Shown one piece after another: positions 1-7,467 of a stretch of 64,000 nucleotides of DNA. Both the position numbers and the translations under genes were made by a program. Below the pieces are notes generated by a model that saw only the letters and a program-made list of their open reading frames with translations, had not been told where the DNA came from and made no database searches. Position 1 is the first letter of the stretch. Each line of letters starts with the position of its first letter. Source of the DNA: VXYL01 sp965200375 (GTDB lineage Bacteria; Pseudomonadota; Gammaproteobacteria; Pseudomonadales; Azotimanducaceae); assembly GCA_965200375.1 (NCBI GenBank), contig OZ241353.1, positions 3,714,008 to 3,778,007 of the forward strand, given 5' to 3'.

Positions 1-65
1 TGGTGGACAAGCTCAAGGAAACCAAGACCAACGAGGAGTTCTTCAAGTCCATGCGCGGGCGCTAG
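1..65 (+). CDS. 3' end of an unrecognised protein (partial)
   Basis: An open frame enters from the left edge and ends at a TAG at 63-65. Only about 20 C-terminal residues are visible, ending in Met-Arg-Gly-Arg. They are lysine- and glutamate-rich and helical looking, and do not allow a family assignment. The stop codon lies inside the CGCTAG that forms the left border of the dispersed repeat starting at 60, so the repeat may provide this gene's stop. The frame is clean, but 20 residues are weak proof of coding. Confidence 0.4.
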   Translation, partial: VDKLKETKTNEEFFKSMRGR

Positions 66-224
66 TGTGCCGCTTCCAAATTACGTGTGTTCCAGCGGGC
101 GGGTTCGTCGCTCGACTGGGATACCGGCGGCCTTGCGGGGCGGCACATCCTCAAGCAGCGCACGCCGAGGCGACGACAGACGAACGTGCCATTCGCCATG
201 TCGATTCCGAATCGAACCGCTAGC
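60..224 (+). repeat. Dispersed repeat A, copy 1
   Basis: This segment of about 165 bp recurs in the same orientation at 48567-48732, with roughly ten substitutions and one inserted A between copies. Both ends read CGCTAG. No transposase or convincing protein is encoded. Inside, GTTCGTCGCTCG near 104-115 is roughly complementary to a CGAG-GCGACGA-CAGACGAAC stretch near 165-184, so the transcript could fold into a long stem. It lies between a short gene tail and a shortened hemY. It may be a non-autonomous mobile repeat or a REP/BIME-like element; the sequence does not decide. Confidence 0.85.
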
Positions 225-332
225 AGACCTACCGCCTCGCAGCAGCGCCAGCGCCCGTGCCGGGCGTTGCGGCATCCGAACCGACTCGTTGCGAAGGTCC
301 TCGCCTGTCAAGCGGGCCAGCGGAACGGGCGC

Positions 333-974
333 CTAGAGCCGGCCAGCCGCCGGTTGCTGCGCCCCGGCATCGCCGAGGGCCTGGCGGGCAGCCAGCAAGC
401 GAGCGTTCACCAACGGGTGGCGAGGCGCCTCCTGGCTCAGCCCGGCGAGCGTGTCGAGGCTCGCCTGCCACTGCCCGGCCTGCTGCTGCAGCTCGCTGCG
501 CGCCAGTTCCAGGACGAAGGCTGCGTTCGGCACCGCAGCCTTCGCATCGTCGAGGACGGCATCTCGATCCTCGAAGCGCTCGGCTTCGTTGGCCGCCCAG
601 GCTGCGGCGACGAAGCCGTAGAGCGGCACGTCGAGGTGCGGCGCCGTCTCCCGCAGCGGCCGCTCCGCCTCGGCGCTGCGGCCTTCGAGCAGCAGCATGA
701 CGCCCTGCTGCGCGCGCGACCGCAAGGCGCACTGGCCGCGCCTTGCCGCCGCGGCGGCAAGGCGCGCGCCGCCTTGCGCCGTCGTCCGCCACAGGTTCCC
801 GAGCAGGCAGGCGGCCGTGGCGATCAGAATCAGCACCGCCAGCGCGAACCACAAGCTGGTCTCCAGGGTGGCGCCGTCGTAGGCGATCAACACATAGCCA
901 GCGTCGCGCAGCATCAGAGCCGCCAGCAGGCCGCCAAGTGCGAGCGCACAGAAGACGACGATCAGCCACGGCAT
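333..974 (-). CDS. hemY: HemY-like membrane/TPR protein, short form
   Basis: This is the last gene of the hemCDXY operon. HemY is an inner-membrane protein of gammaproteobacterial haem operons with two N-terminal membrane segments followed by TPR-type helices. The product has 213 residues: membrane helices at about 2-18 and 35-58, then a soluble helical region with the LEGRSAEAE and ARSELQQQ-type repeats expected of the family. The family is usually near 400 residues, so the C-terminal half is missing. The stop is about 100 bp from repeat A, and nothing resembling the missing half is readable at 225-332. The ATG overlaps the hemX stop (ATGA), which fixes the start. It may be a natural short form or a deletion product. 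Confidence 0.8.
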   Translation of the reverse strand: MPWLIVVFCALALGGLLAALMLRDAGYVLIAYDGATLETSLWFALAVLILIATAACLLGNLWRTTAQGGARLAAAAARRGQCALRSRAQQGVMLLLEGRSAEAERPLRETAPHLDVPLYGFVAAAWAANEAERFEDRDAVLDDAKAAVPNAAFVLELARSELQQQAGQWQASLDTLAGLSQEAPRHPLVNARLLAARQALGDAGAQQPAAGRL

Positions 975-2023
975 CACTCGCCGTCCTCCCGGGGTTGCGA
1001 CCGCAGCGCCCGCAGCCGCGTCAGCGAACCCGATATGTCCGGCAACGTCGCTGCCAGATCCTCCTCCTGCAGGGCGTCCAAGGCCGCGGCGAGGGCGCGC
1101 CCGGCATCCGCGCGCAGGTTCACGTGGTCCGCGAGCCACTTGCTGGCGGCGGCCAGACTGGCGGCGAACGCGGCCTGATCCCGACGCAGCGCCGCCAGCT
1201 GGGCATGGTTGAGCGCCAGCCGCAGGTTCAGTTGCAGGTACTCGGCCTGTTCCGGCGGCAGCAGCGGTCGCGCCGGCGGGCCGTCGCCGCGGAACCGCAC
1301 CAGGCCCGCCAAGCGGCCGAGGACCGTGTCCGGCACGGCGGCCGCCTCCTCCTGGGCATCGAAGTCCGCTTCATCGGCCATGTAGGCCGGCGGGCGCAGC
1401 GGCAGTCGATCGAGCTGGCCTTTCAGGGCCGCAAGGCGCAGATAGATGCCCTGCACGTCCGTGCCGGCCACGGCTTCAAGGGCGGCCCGTTCCTGCGCCA
1501 AGAGGGCCCGCACGTCGTGGTACGCGAAGGGATCCGCGTCGGCCAGCGCCCGGTCCGCCGCGGCCAGCATCCCGAGGGCGCCGCCGGCGTCCGCTTCCAA
1601 CCGAGCGCGATAGTTGGCAACTCGCAGCAGATACTCGGCCTCGGCGACCTGCCACCTCTGAGCTGGCACCGGGGTTGGCCCGGCATCCCCGACAGCCTGC
1701 TCGCGCTGGGTCTGCCAGTCCCGCAGCTCGCGCCGCACCGACTCGGCGCGCTCGGCGTCGCGTCGCAATGCTTCGACGTCGGTGGCCAGCGTCGCAAATC
1801 CTTCGTCGAAGCGCTGCTCCAAGGAGGCGAACGTCGCGGCGCGTTTCTCCAGCGCCGCCCGCGCCTGTGCCCCGGTTCGTTGATCCTGCCAAGCGCGGTA
1901 GCCGACGAAGGCGGCCGTGCCAAGGGCGATCAGCAAGGCCAGGAGCGCCAACGCCGTAGTCGACAGGCGCCCTGACGCATCGGACTTGCGGCGCGCAACG
2001 TCGCTGGATTCGGAGTCGGTCAT
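974..2023 (-). CDS. hemX: HemX-like protein of the haem operon
   Basis: HemX proteins accompany hemC and hemD in gammaproteobacteria. Despite an old annotation as uroporphyrinogen methyltransferase they are membrane-anchored coiled-coil proteins, and this one fits that picture. It has 349 residues: a polar N-terminus, one membrane helix at about 22-41, a coiled-coil-like stretch rich in Ala, Glu and Arg to about 115, then a helical domain with the WQVAEAEYLLRVAN-type motif typical of the family. The ATG overlaps the hemD stop and its own TGA overlaps the hemY start, so the three genes are probably translationally coupled. No SAM-methyltransferase motif is visible. Confidence 0.85.
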   Translation of the reverse strand: MTDSESSDVARRKSDASGRLSTTALALLALLIALGTAAFVGYRAWQDQRTGAQARAALEKRAATFASLEQRFDEGFATLATDVEALRRDAERAESVRRELRDWQTQREQAVGDAGPTPVPAQRWQVAEAEYLLRVANYRARLEADAGGALGMLAAADRALADADPFAYHDVRALLAQERAALEAVAGTDVQGIYLRLAALKGQLDRLPLRPPAYMADEADFDAQEEAAAVPDTVLGRLAGLVRFRGDGPPARPLLPPEQAEYLQLNLRLALNHAQLAALRRDQAAFAASLAAASKWLADHVNLRADAGRALAAALDALQEEDLAATLPDISGSLTRLRALRSQPREDGE

Positions 2024-2763
2024 CGGCGGCGGTGTTGCCCCGCGGTGGCGAGGAAGCGCGAGGTGGCGGCAGGCTGCGCTGGCGCAGTCTCGTCGCGCCG
2101 CAGCGCGGCGACTACCGAGCTCGCCCTTGCGCCGAGCGTAACAACGATGTTGCGGAAACCCAAGCGGACCGCCTGCCGGGCAACACGCCGCGACGGCACC
2201 AGCAGGCGCACCCCGGGGTCGCGTCGGTCGCCAAGCCAGACCTCGGCGATGGCACCGACGCCGTCGCCGCTGCCAGCGACGATGGCGTCGATGGCTTGGT
2301 CGCCGATGCCGGGCGTCCGCCGCCGGCGGCGATAGACGTTCCACTCCCGCACCGAACCGCCTTGGCGGCGCAGCCAGTTCTGCACCACCTGCCGACCGCC
2401 CTCGCCTTTCACGATCAAGCTGCGGCCCGGCGCGTTCGGCAACGCCGCCACCACGCCGGCTGCGTCCCGGAGGCCCGCCAGGCACGGCGCGACGCCGACG
2501 TTCCGCAACGCCGCTTCGCCGACATCGCCGATGGCTGCGCTCGGGCAGTTCGCCCACTCCGCTTGCCGCCACCCTTCGGCCACGGCGTTGTGGACAGCGT
2601 GTTCCGAGACGAACAGCACGAAGTCGAAACCCCCAAGCGGCGGCGGCGCGCCGGTCGGCACGATGGCAAGCACCGGCGCCAGCAACACGCCGTGGCCCTC
2701 CCGGCGCAGCGCCGCCGCCAGCCGGCCAGCGCCCGGCTCGGTGCGGGTCACCCAGACTCTCAC
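2020..2763 (-). CDS. hemD: Uroporphyrinogen-III synthase
   Basis: HemD cyclises hydroxymethylbilane to uroporphyrinogen III, inverting ring D. The product has 247 residues, the usual size. It begins VRVWVTRTEPGAGRLA, the typical family N-terminus; SEHAVHNAV at about 66-74 and the C-terminal LVPSRRVARQAVRLGF stretch match the conserved substrate-binding regions. The family is poorly conserved, so the assignment also leans on position. The GTG start overlaps the hemC stop (GTGA), and the TGA overlaps the hemX ATG. Confidence 0.9.
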   Translation of the reverse strand: MRVWVTRTEPGAGRLAAALRREGHGVLLAPVLAIVPTGAPPPLGGFDFVLFVSEHAVHNAVAEGWRQAEWANCPSAAIGDVGEAALRNVGVAPCLAGLRDAAGVVAALPNAPGRSLIVKGEGGRQVVQNWLRRQGGSVREWNVYRRRRRTPGIGDQAIDAIVAGSGDGVGAIAEVWLGDRRDPGVRLLVPSRRVARQAVRLGFRNIVVTLGARASSVVAALRRDETAPAQPAATSRFLATAGQHRRR

Positions 2764-3704
2764 TGCGGCGCGGCCTCGGCCACGGCGAGCAGCTCGCGGA
2801 TGCCGAGGGCGGCGAGTTGGGTCGCGGCGCTCTCCGCAAGCGCGTGCGGTTCGTCTCCTGCCAGCTCCAGACGCATGCACTGGCTGCCGTCGGCATTCGC
2901 CGCCTGGGCCAGCAGACGCCAGGCACCGTCGTTGCGGCGGTGGCAGTGGATGCCGAGCGGCATCGCGCAGTCGGCGCCGAGGCGCACCGCCAGCTCGCGC
3001 TCGACTGCGACCGCCTGCTGCGCGTCGGCGTCCACGTGGGCAGCTACCAGGGCGGCAACGTCCTCGCGTTGCGCGGCCCACTGCAGGGCGATTGCGCCCT
3101 GGCCCGGCGCGGGGACGAACATGCCCGGATCCAGACGCTGGCCGATGCGGGCGCCCAGGCCCAGCCGGTCCAGCCCGGCGCATGCGAGCAGCAGCGCATC
3201 GAACTCGCCGCCGTCGAGGCGGCCCAGCCGAGTGTCCACGTTGCCGCGCACCGACACGACGTGGAGCGTCGGGTCCAGGCCGGCCAGGAATGCCTGACGG
3301 CGCTGGCTGGAGGTGCCCACCTTGGCACCGGCAGGCAGGGCGCGCGCGTTCTCCCTGCCGTGGCGGCGGCAGCCAGCGGGCGCCGGCACGAGAGCATCCC
3401 TGGCATCGCCGCGGGGGCCGAAGGCGCAGATCGGGAAGGCGGCCGACGGCTGCGCCGGAACATCTTTCATGCTGTGTACCGCAACGTCCGCCATGCCGCT
3501 CGCCAGCGCAGCCTGCAGGGCGTCGACGAAGTCCTGCTTGCCCGCTGGCGGCGCGTCCGCCTGCTGTTGCCGGTCGCCGGTTGTGGCGAGTTCCACCAGC
3601 TCGGCGGCGAGCCCGGCGTTGCGCTGCCGCAGCTGCTTGGCGACGGCGTTGGCCTGGGCCAGCGCCAGGCGACTGCGTCGGGTGGCGATGCGGATGGTCT
3701 GCAA
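2760..3704 (-). CDS. hemC: Porphobilinogen deaminase (hydroxymethylbilane synthase)
   Basis: HemC polymerises four porphobilinogen units into hydroxymethylbilane in the cytoplasm. The 314-residue product matches the usual length. HSMKDVP holds the catalytic aspartate, the GTSSQRR loop follows, and the cofactor-binding cysteine lies in GADCAMPLG about 70 residues from the C-terminus. The frame is open further upstream, but homology places the start at a TTG just before QTIRIATRRSRLALAQ. It is the first gene of a tightly overlapping hemC-hemD-hemX-hemY operon and is divergent from argH, as in many Pseudomonas-like genomes. Confidence 0.93.
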   Translation of the reverse strand: MQTIRIATRRSRLALAQANAVAKQLRQRNAGLAAELVELATTGDRQQQADAPPAGKQDFVDALQAALASGMADVAVHSMKDVPAQPSAAFPICAFGPRGDARDALVPAPAGCRRHGRENARALPAGAKVGTSSQRRQAFLAGLDPTLHVVSVRGNVDTRLGRLDGGEFDALLLACAGLDRLGLGARIGQRLDPGMFVPAPGQGAIALQWAAQREDVAALVAAHVDADAQQAVAVERELAVRLGADCAMPLGIHCHRRNDGAWRLLAQAANADGSQCMRLELAGDEPHALAESAATQLAALGIRELLAVAEAAPQ

Positions 3705-3781
3705 GCGCGGGTCCCTGTTGTCAAGCTTCGCCGGATTGCCGGAGCGGCCAGCGCATCGAACGACACCCGCTGCCGCGTTGC

Positions 3782-3787
3782 TATACT
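3782..3787 (+). promoter_or_regulatory. Possible -10 element upstream of argH
   Basis: TATACT stands out in the GC-rich 177-bp gap between the divergent hemC and argH starts. It lies 95 bp upstream of the argH ATG. No good -35 hexamer sits 16-18 bp before it, so this is a weak call from base composition and one hexamer. Confidence 0.3.
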
Positions 3788-3881
3788 GCCGTTCTCGACG
3801 GTCCAGCCGCGCAGCCAAGGTTGGAGCGCAGCTTGGGGTCACAGGCCCTGCGGCGGTGCGCAAGCCGAAGCAGAGGCAGTC

Positions 3882-5288
3882 ATGACCCAACAGCCCAAGC
3901 GCCGCTCCGGCCGCAGCATGTGGGGCGGGCGCTTCACCGAACCCACGGATGCCTTCGTAGCCCGGTTCACGGCCTCCGTGGACGTCGATGCGCGGTTATA
4001 CCACCACGACCTGGACGGCTCCATCGCCCACGCCAACATGCTCCACGGCATCGGCGTACTCACCGCCGCCGAGCACCGCGCCGTGATCGATGGCCTCGAC
4101 GCCATCCGCGGCGAAATCGAACGCGGCGAGTTCGAGTGGAACGAAGCGCTCGAAGACGTCCACATGAACATCGAGTCGCGTCTGACCGAGCTGATCGGCG
4201 ACGCCGGCAAGAAGCTGCACACCGCCCGTTCCCGCAACGACCAGGTGGCGACGGACATGCGGCTGTGGCTGCGCGCCACGGCGGACCGCGTGGACGAACG
4301 GCTCACCGCAGTGATGGCGGCGCTGCTCGACCAGGCGGCAGCGCATGTCGAGACGGCGATGCCCGGCTACACGCATCTGCAGGCCGCCCAGCCCGTTACC
4401 TTCGCCCATCACATGCTGGCCTGGTTCGAGATGGCGCACCGGGACCGCGAGCGCTTTCGCGACTGCCGCCGTCGCGCCAACGTCTCGCCGCTGGGGAGCG
4501 CCGCGTTGGCTGGCACCACCTTCCCCATCGACCGGGTGCGGACCGCCACCGAACTCGGCTTCGATCGGCCCGCGGCCAACTCCCTCGATGCGGTGAGCGA
4601 TCGCGACTTCGCTCTGGAGTTCTGCGCCGCGGCCAGCATCGCCGCGGTGCATCTGTCCCGCTGGTGCGAGGAGCTGGTGCAGTGGGCCTCGCCGCAGTGG
4701 GGCTTCGTGACCCTGCCGGACGCCTACTGCACGGGGTCGAGCATCATGCCGCAGAAGAAGAACCCGGACGTGCCGGAGCTGGTGCGCGGCAAGACCGGCC
4801 GGGTGATCGGCCACTTGAACGCCCTTCTGGTGCTCATGAAAGGACAGCCGCTCGCCTACAACCGCGACAACCAGGAAGACAAGGCACCGCTGTTCGACGC
4901 CGCCGATACCGTCGAGGGCTGCTTGCAGGCGGTGGCTGGCGTCGTCGCGGCCATGCAGCCGAACGCCGAAGCGATGCGCGCCGCGGCCGAGGCGGGCCAT
5001 GCCACCGCCACGGACCTGGCGGACTATCTGGTGCGCAAGGGAGTGCCCTTCCGGGACGCCCACGAGGTGGTCGGTCGCGCCGTGGCCCGGGCCACCGACG
5101 CCGGCGCCACGCTGGATCAGCTGCCTCTCGACGCCCTGCGCAGCCTGTCCCCCGTCATCGACAGCGACGTCTACCGGTTTCTCGCCTTGGAAGGCTCGCT
5201 GGCGGCCCGGGACCACATCGGCGGCACGGCGCCGAAGGCGGTGCGCATCGCCATCGCGGAAGCGCGACAGCGTCTGCGCGCCCCCTAA
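3882..5288 (+). CDS. argH: Argininosuccinate lyase
   Basis: ArgH splits argininosuccinate into arginine and fumarate, the last step of arginine biosynthesis. The 468-residue product is normal length. It has MWGGRF near the start, HTARSRNDQVATD, the TAMPGYTHLQ-type motif, and the superfamily signature GSSIMPQKKNPD at about 287-298 containing the mobile catalytic-loop serine. The ATG at 3882 gives the usual short N-terminus. The gene is convergent with recG, 56 bp away, and no clear terminator hairpin is seen between them. Confidence 0.97.
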   Translation: MTQQPKRRSGRSMWGGRFTEPTDAFVARFTASVDVDARLYHHDLDGSIAHANMLHGIGVLTAAEHRAVIDGLDAIRGEIERGEFEWNEALEDVHMNIESRLTELIGDAGKKLHTARSRNDQVATDMRLWLRATADRVDERLTAVMAALLDQAAAHVETAMPGYTHLQAAQPVTFAHHMLAWFEMAHRDRERFRDCRRRANVSPLGSAALAGTTFPIDRVRTATELGFDRPAANSLDAVSDRDFALEFCAAASIAAVHLSRWCEELVQWASPQWGFVTLPDAYCTGSSIMPQKKNPDVPELVRGKTGRVIGHLNALLVLMKGQPLAYNRDNQEDKAPLFDAADTVEGCLQAVAGVVAAMQPNAEAMRAAAEAGHATATDLADYLVRKGVPFRDAHEVVGRAVARATDAGATLDQLPLDALRSLSPVIDSDVYRFLALEGSLAARDHIGGTAPKAVRIAIAEARQRLRAP

Positions 5289-5344
5289 GAGGGCGCTCGC
5301 GGTTGTGGCAGCAGCCGCTCGCGGAACCCGATGGGGAACCCCGC

Positions 5345-7402
5345 TCAAACGGCCGCGTACTCCGCGTCCCGCTGCGCCCAAGTCGCCAGGATGGCTTCGG
5401 CGGCGGCCGGCCGTTCCGCGAGCAGCCGCTCGCCGAGGGTCGCCGCCCTAGGCACCAAGGCACGGTCCGTCGCCAGGTCCGCGAGCCGGAACAGCTGCTC
5501 GCCGGTCTGCCGAGTGCCCAGCATGTCGCCCGGGCCGCGCAGTTCCATGTCCCGCTCGGCGATGGCGAAGCCGTCGTTGCTGTCGCGCATGATCTGCAGC
5601 CGCTGCCGGGCCACGGCCGACAACGGCGGTTCGAACAGCAGGATGCACTCGCTGGCCGCCGCCCCCCGGCCCACTCGACCGCGCAGCTGGTGGAGCTGGG
5701 CGAGGCCCAGGCCCTCGGCGTTGTCGATCACCATCATTGCGGCGTTGGCCACGTCCACGCCCACCTCGATGACGGTGGTGGCTACCAGGAGGTCGATGTC
5801 GCCGGCCTTGAAGGCGGCCATGGCGGCACTCTTCTCCGCCGGCGGCAGGCGGCCGTGGGCCAGTCCCAGACGCAGCTCCGGCAACGCGGCGCGAAGTTCC
5901 GCCAGCGTCGATTCGGCGGCGTTGCGGGGCGGCCGGTCCGCGTCTTCGCCTTCTTCTTCCTCGATGCGCGTACACACCCAGTACGCCTGCCGGCCGGCGG
6001 CGCAGAGGCGGCGCACCCGCTCGATCACTGCCAGGCGCCGGGGCATGGCCGCCAGACGGGTGCGGACCGGCGCCCTGCCGGGCGGCAGCTCGTCCAGCAC
6101 CGAAACGTCCATGTCCGCGTAGAGCGTCATGGTGAGCGTCCTCGGTATGGGGGTCGCCGTCATCACCAGCTGGTGCGGCAGCCGGCCCTTGTCCAGCAGC
6201 TGCATGCGCTGATGGACGCCGAAACGATGCTGCTCGTCGATCACCGTCAGCGCCAAGTCCCGGAACGCCACCTGGGTCTGAAACAACGCATGGGTGCCGA
6301 CAACTACCAGATCCCTGCCGTCCCGGGCCGCCGCCAGTCGCGTTCGGCGTTCGCCGGCGCCTTGGCGGCCGGTGACCAGGCCGACGTCTATGCCGAGCGG
6401 CGCCAGCCAGGCGCCCAGGGTCTCGAAATGCTGTTCGGCGAGCACCTCCGTGGGCGCCATCACCGCGGTCTGGCAGCCATGCTCGGCGGCGCGTATCGCC
6501 GCGAACGCGGCCACCACGGTCTTGCCGGCGCCGACGTCGCCTTGCAGCAGCCGCATCATCGGCCGTTCGACAGCGAGATCCGTGAGCACCTGCCCGGTCA
6601 CTCGGGCCTGGGCGCGGGTAAGACGGAAGCCCAAGTGCTCGAGCAGCCGACGCCCGAGCTGGTCGCGCCGGGGCAGGGCCAGCGTCTTGCGGGCGCCTGC
6701 AAGTTCCCGCCGGCGCTTGAGCACAAGATAGTGGCCGACGAGTTCGTCCAGCACCACGCGCTGCCGAGCTGCCTGCAAGCGCGTCGGATCGGCGCCTGGC
6801 GCATGCACATGGCGGATCGCCTCGGCGAGGCGGGGAAACGCCTCGCCGGGCAAGTCGCTGCCGAAGCCCTCCGGGCAGCGGTCGAGGGCGGTTTCCACCC
6901 AGGCGGCGATGCGGCTGGAGGCGAGACCGCCCGTAGCGCGGTACACCGGCGCCAACCGACCGGCAAGCGGCGGCGGCGCCTCGCCGTAGAGGCGGTACTC
7001 CGGATGCACCATCTCCGCGCCTTCCGGCCCGGCGCGGACCGTGCCGAAGCAGCGCAGCCACGCGCCAGGGCGGATGGCCTGCCGCTGCCGGGCCGCGAAG
7101 TGGAAGAACCGGACCGTCAGCTGGCCCTGATCGTCGGCGAGACGGACCACCAAGGACCGGCGGCGCCCGTAGGCCAGCCGGCACTCCCGCACTTGGCCGG
7201 TTGCCACGCAGTCCTGGCCGGCGGCCACTTCGCCGAGCGGCACCGAGCGGGTGCGGTCCTGGTAGCGGTACGGCAGGTGCAGCAGCAGGTCCCGGACCGT
7301 CTCGATGCCGAGGCGGCCGAGCTTCTCCGCGGCGCTCGGCCCGATGCCCGGGAGCGCGGTGACCGGCGCGTCCATATCTCCGTTGCGGCCGGGCGCGGGC
7401 AT
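5345..7402 (-). CDS. recG: ATP-dependent DNA helicase RecG
   Basis: RecG remodels stalled replication forks and branch-migrates Holliday junctions. The 685-residue product is full length. It starts with a helix-hairpin-helix-like LPGIGPSAAEKLGRLGI segment and an OB-type wedge domain, then Walker A GDVGAGKT at about 287-294, the DEQH motif near 388, TATPIPRT, and the C-terminal motifs with QLRGRVGRG. The gene lies 65 bp downstream of spoT on the same strand, the common gammaproteobacterial order. A downstream in-frame ATG (residue 10) is a possible alternative start. Confidence 0.97.
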   Translation of the reverse strand: MPAPGRNGDMDAPVTALPGIGPSAAEKLGRLGIETVRDLLLHLPYRYQDRTRSVPLGEVAAGQDCVATGQVRECRLAYGRRRSLVVRLADDQGQLTVRFFHFAARQRQAIRPGAWLRCFGTVRAGPEGAEMVHPEYRLYGEAPPPLAGRLAPVYRATGGLASSRIAAWVETALDRCPEGFGSDLPGEAFPRLAEAIRHVHAPGADPTRLQAARQRVVLDELVGHYLVLKRRRELAGARKTLALPRRDQLGRRLLEHLGFRLTRAQARVTGQVLTDLAVERPMMRLLQGDVGAGKTVVAAFAAIRAAEHGCQTAVMAPTEVLAEQHFETLGAWLAPLGIDVGLVTGRQGAGERRTRLAAARDGRDLVVVGTHALFQTQVAFRDLALTVIDEQHRFGVHQRMQLLDKGRLPHQLVMTATPIPRTLTMTLYADMDVSVLDELPPGRAPVRTRLAAMPRRLAVIERVRRLCAAGRQAYWVCTRIEEEEGEDADRPPRNAAESTLAELRAALPELRLGLAHGRLPPAEKSAAMAAFKAGDIDLLVATTVIEVGVDVANAAMMVIDNAEGLGLAQLHQLRGRVGRGAAASECILLFEPPLSAVARQRLQIMRDSNDGFAIAERDMELRGPGDMLGTRQTGEQLFRLADLATDRALVPRAATLGERLLAERPAAAEAILATWAQRDAEYAAV

Positions 7403-7467
7403 CGTCTAGCCGGCGCCCGGGAGGCTAGGACAATGCCGGCGGTTCCTGCGCCCCGACACCGACCCTG

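Noticed and set aside
60..224. Repeat A as an insertion sequence or retron
   Set aside because: Too short to encode a transposase or reverse transcriptase, and no such gene is in the window.
87..1178. Long open frames antisense to hemY and hemX
   Set aside because: No domain or start signal; low-complexity composition typical of GC shadow frames.
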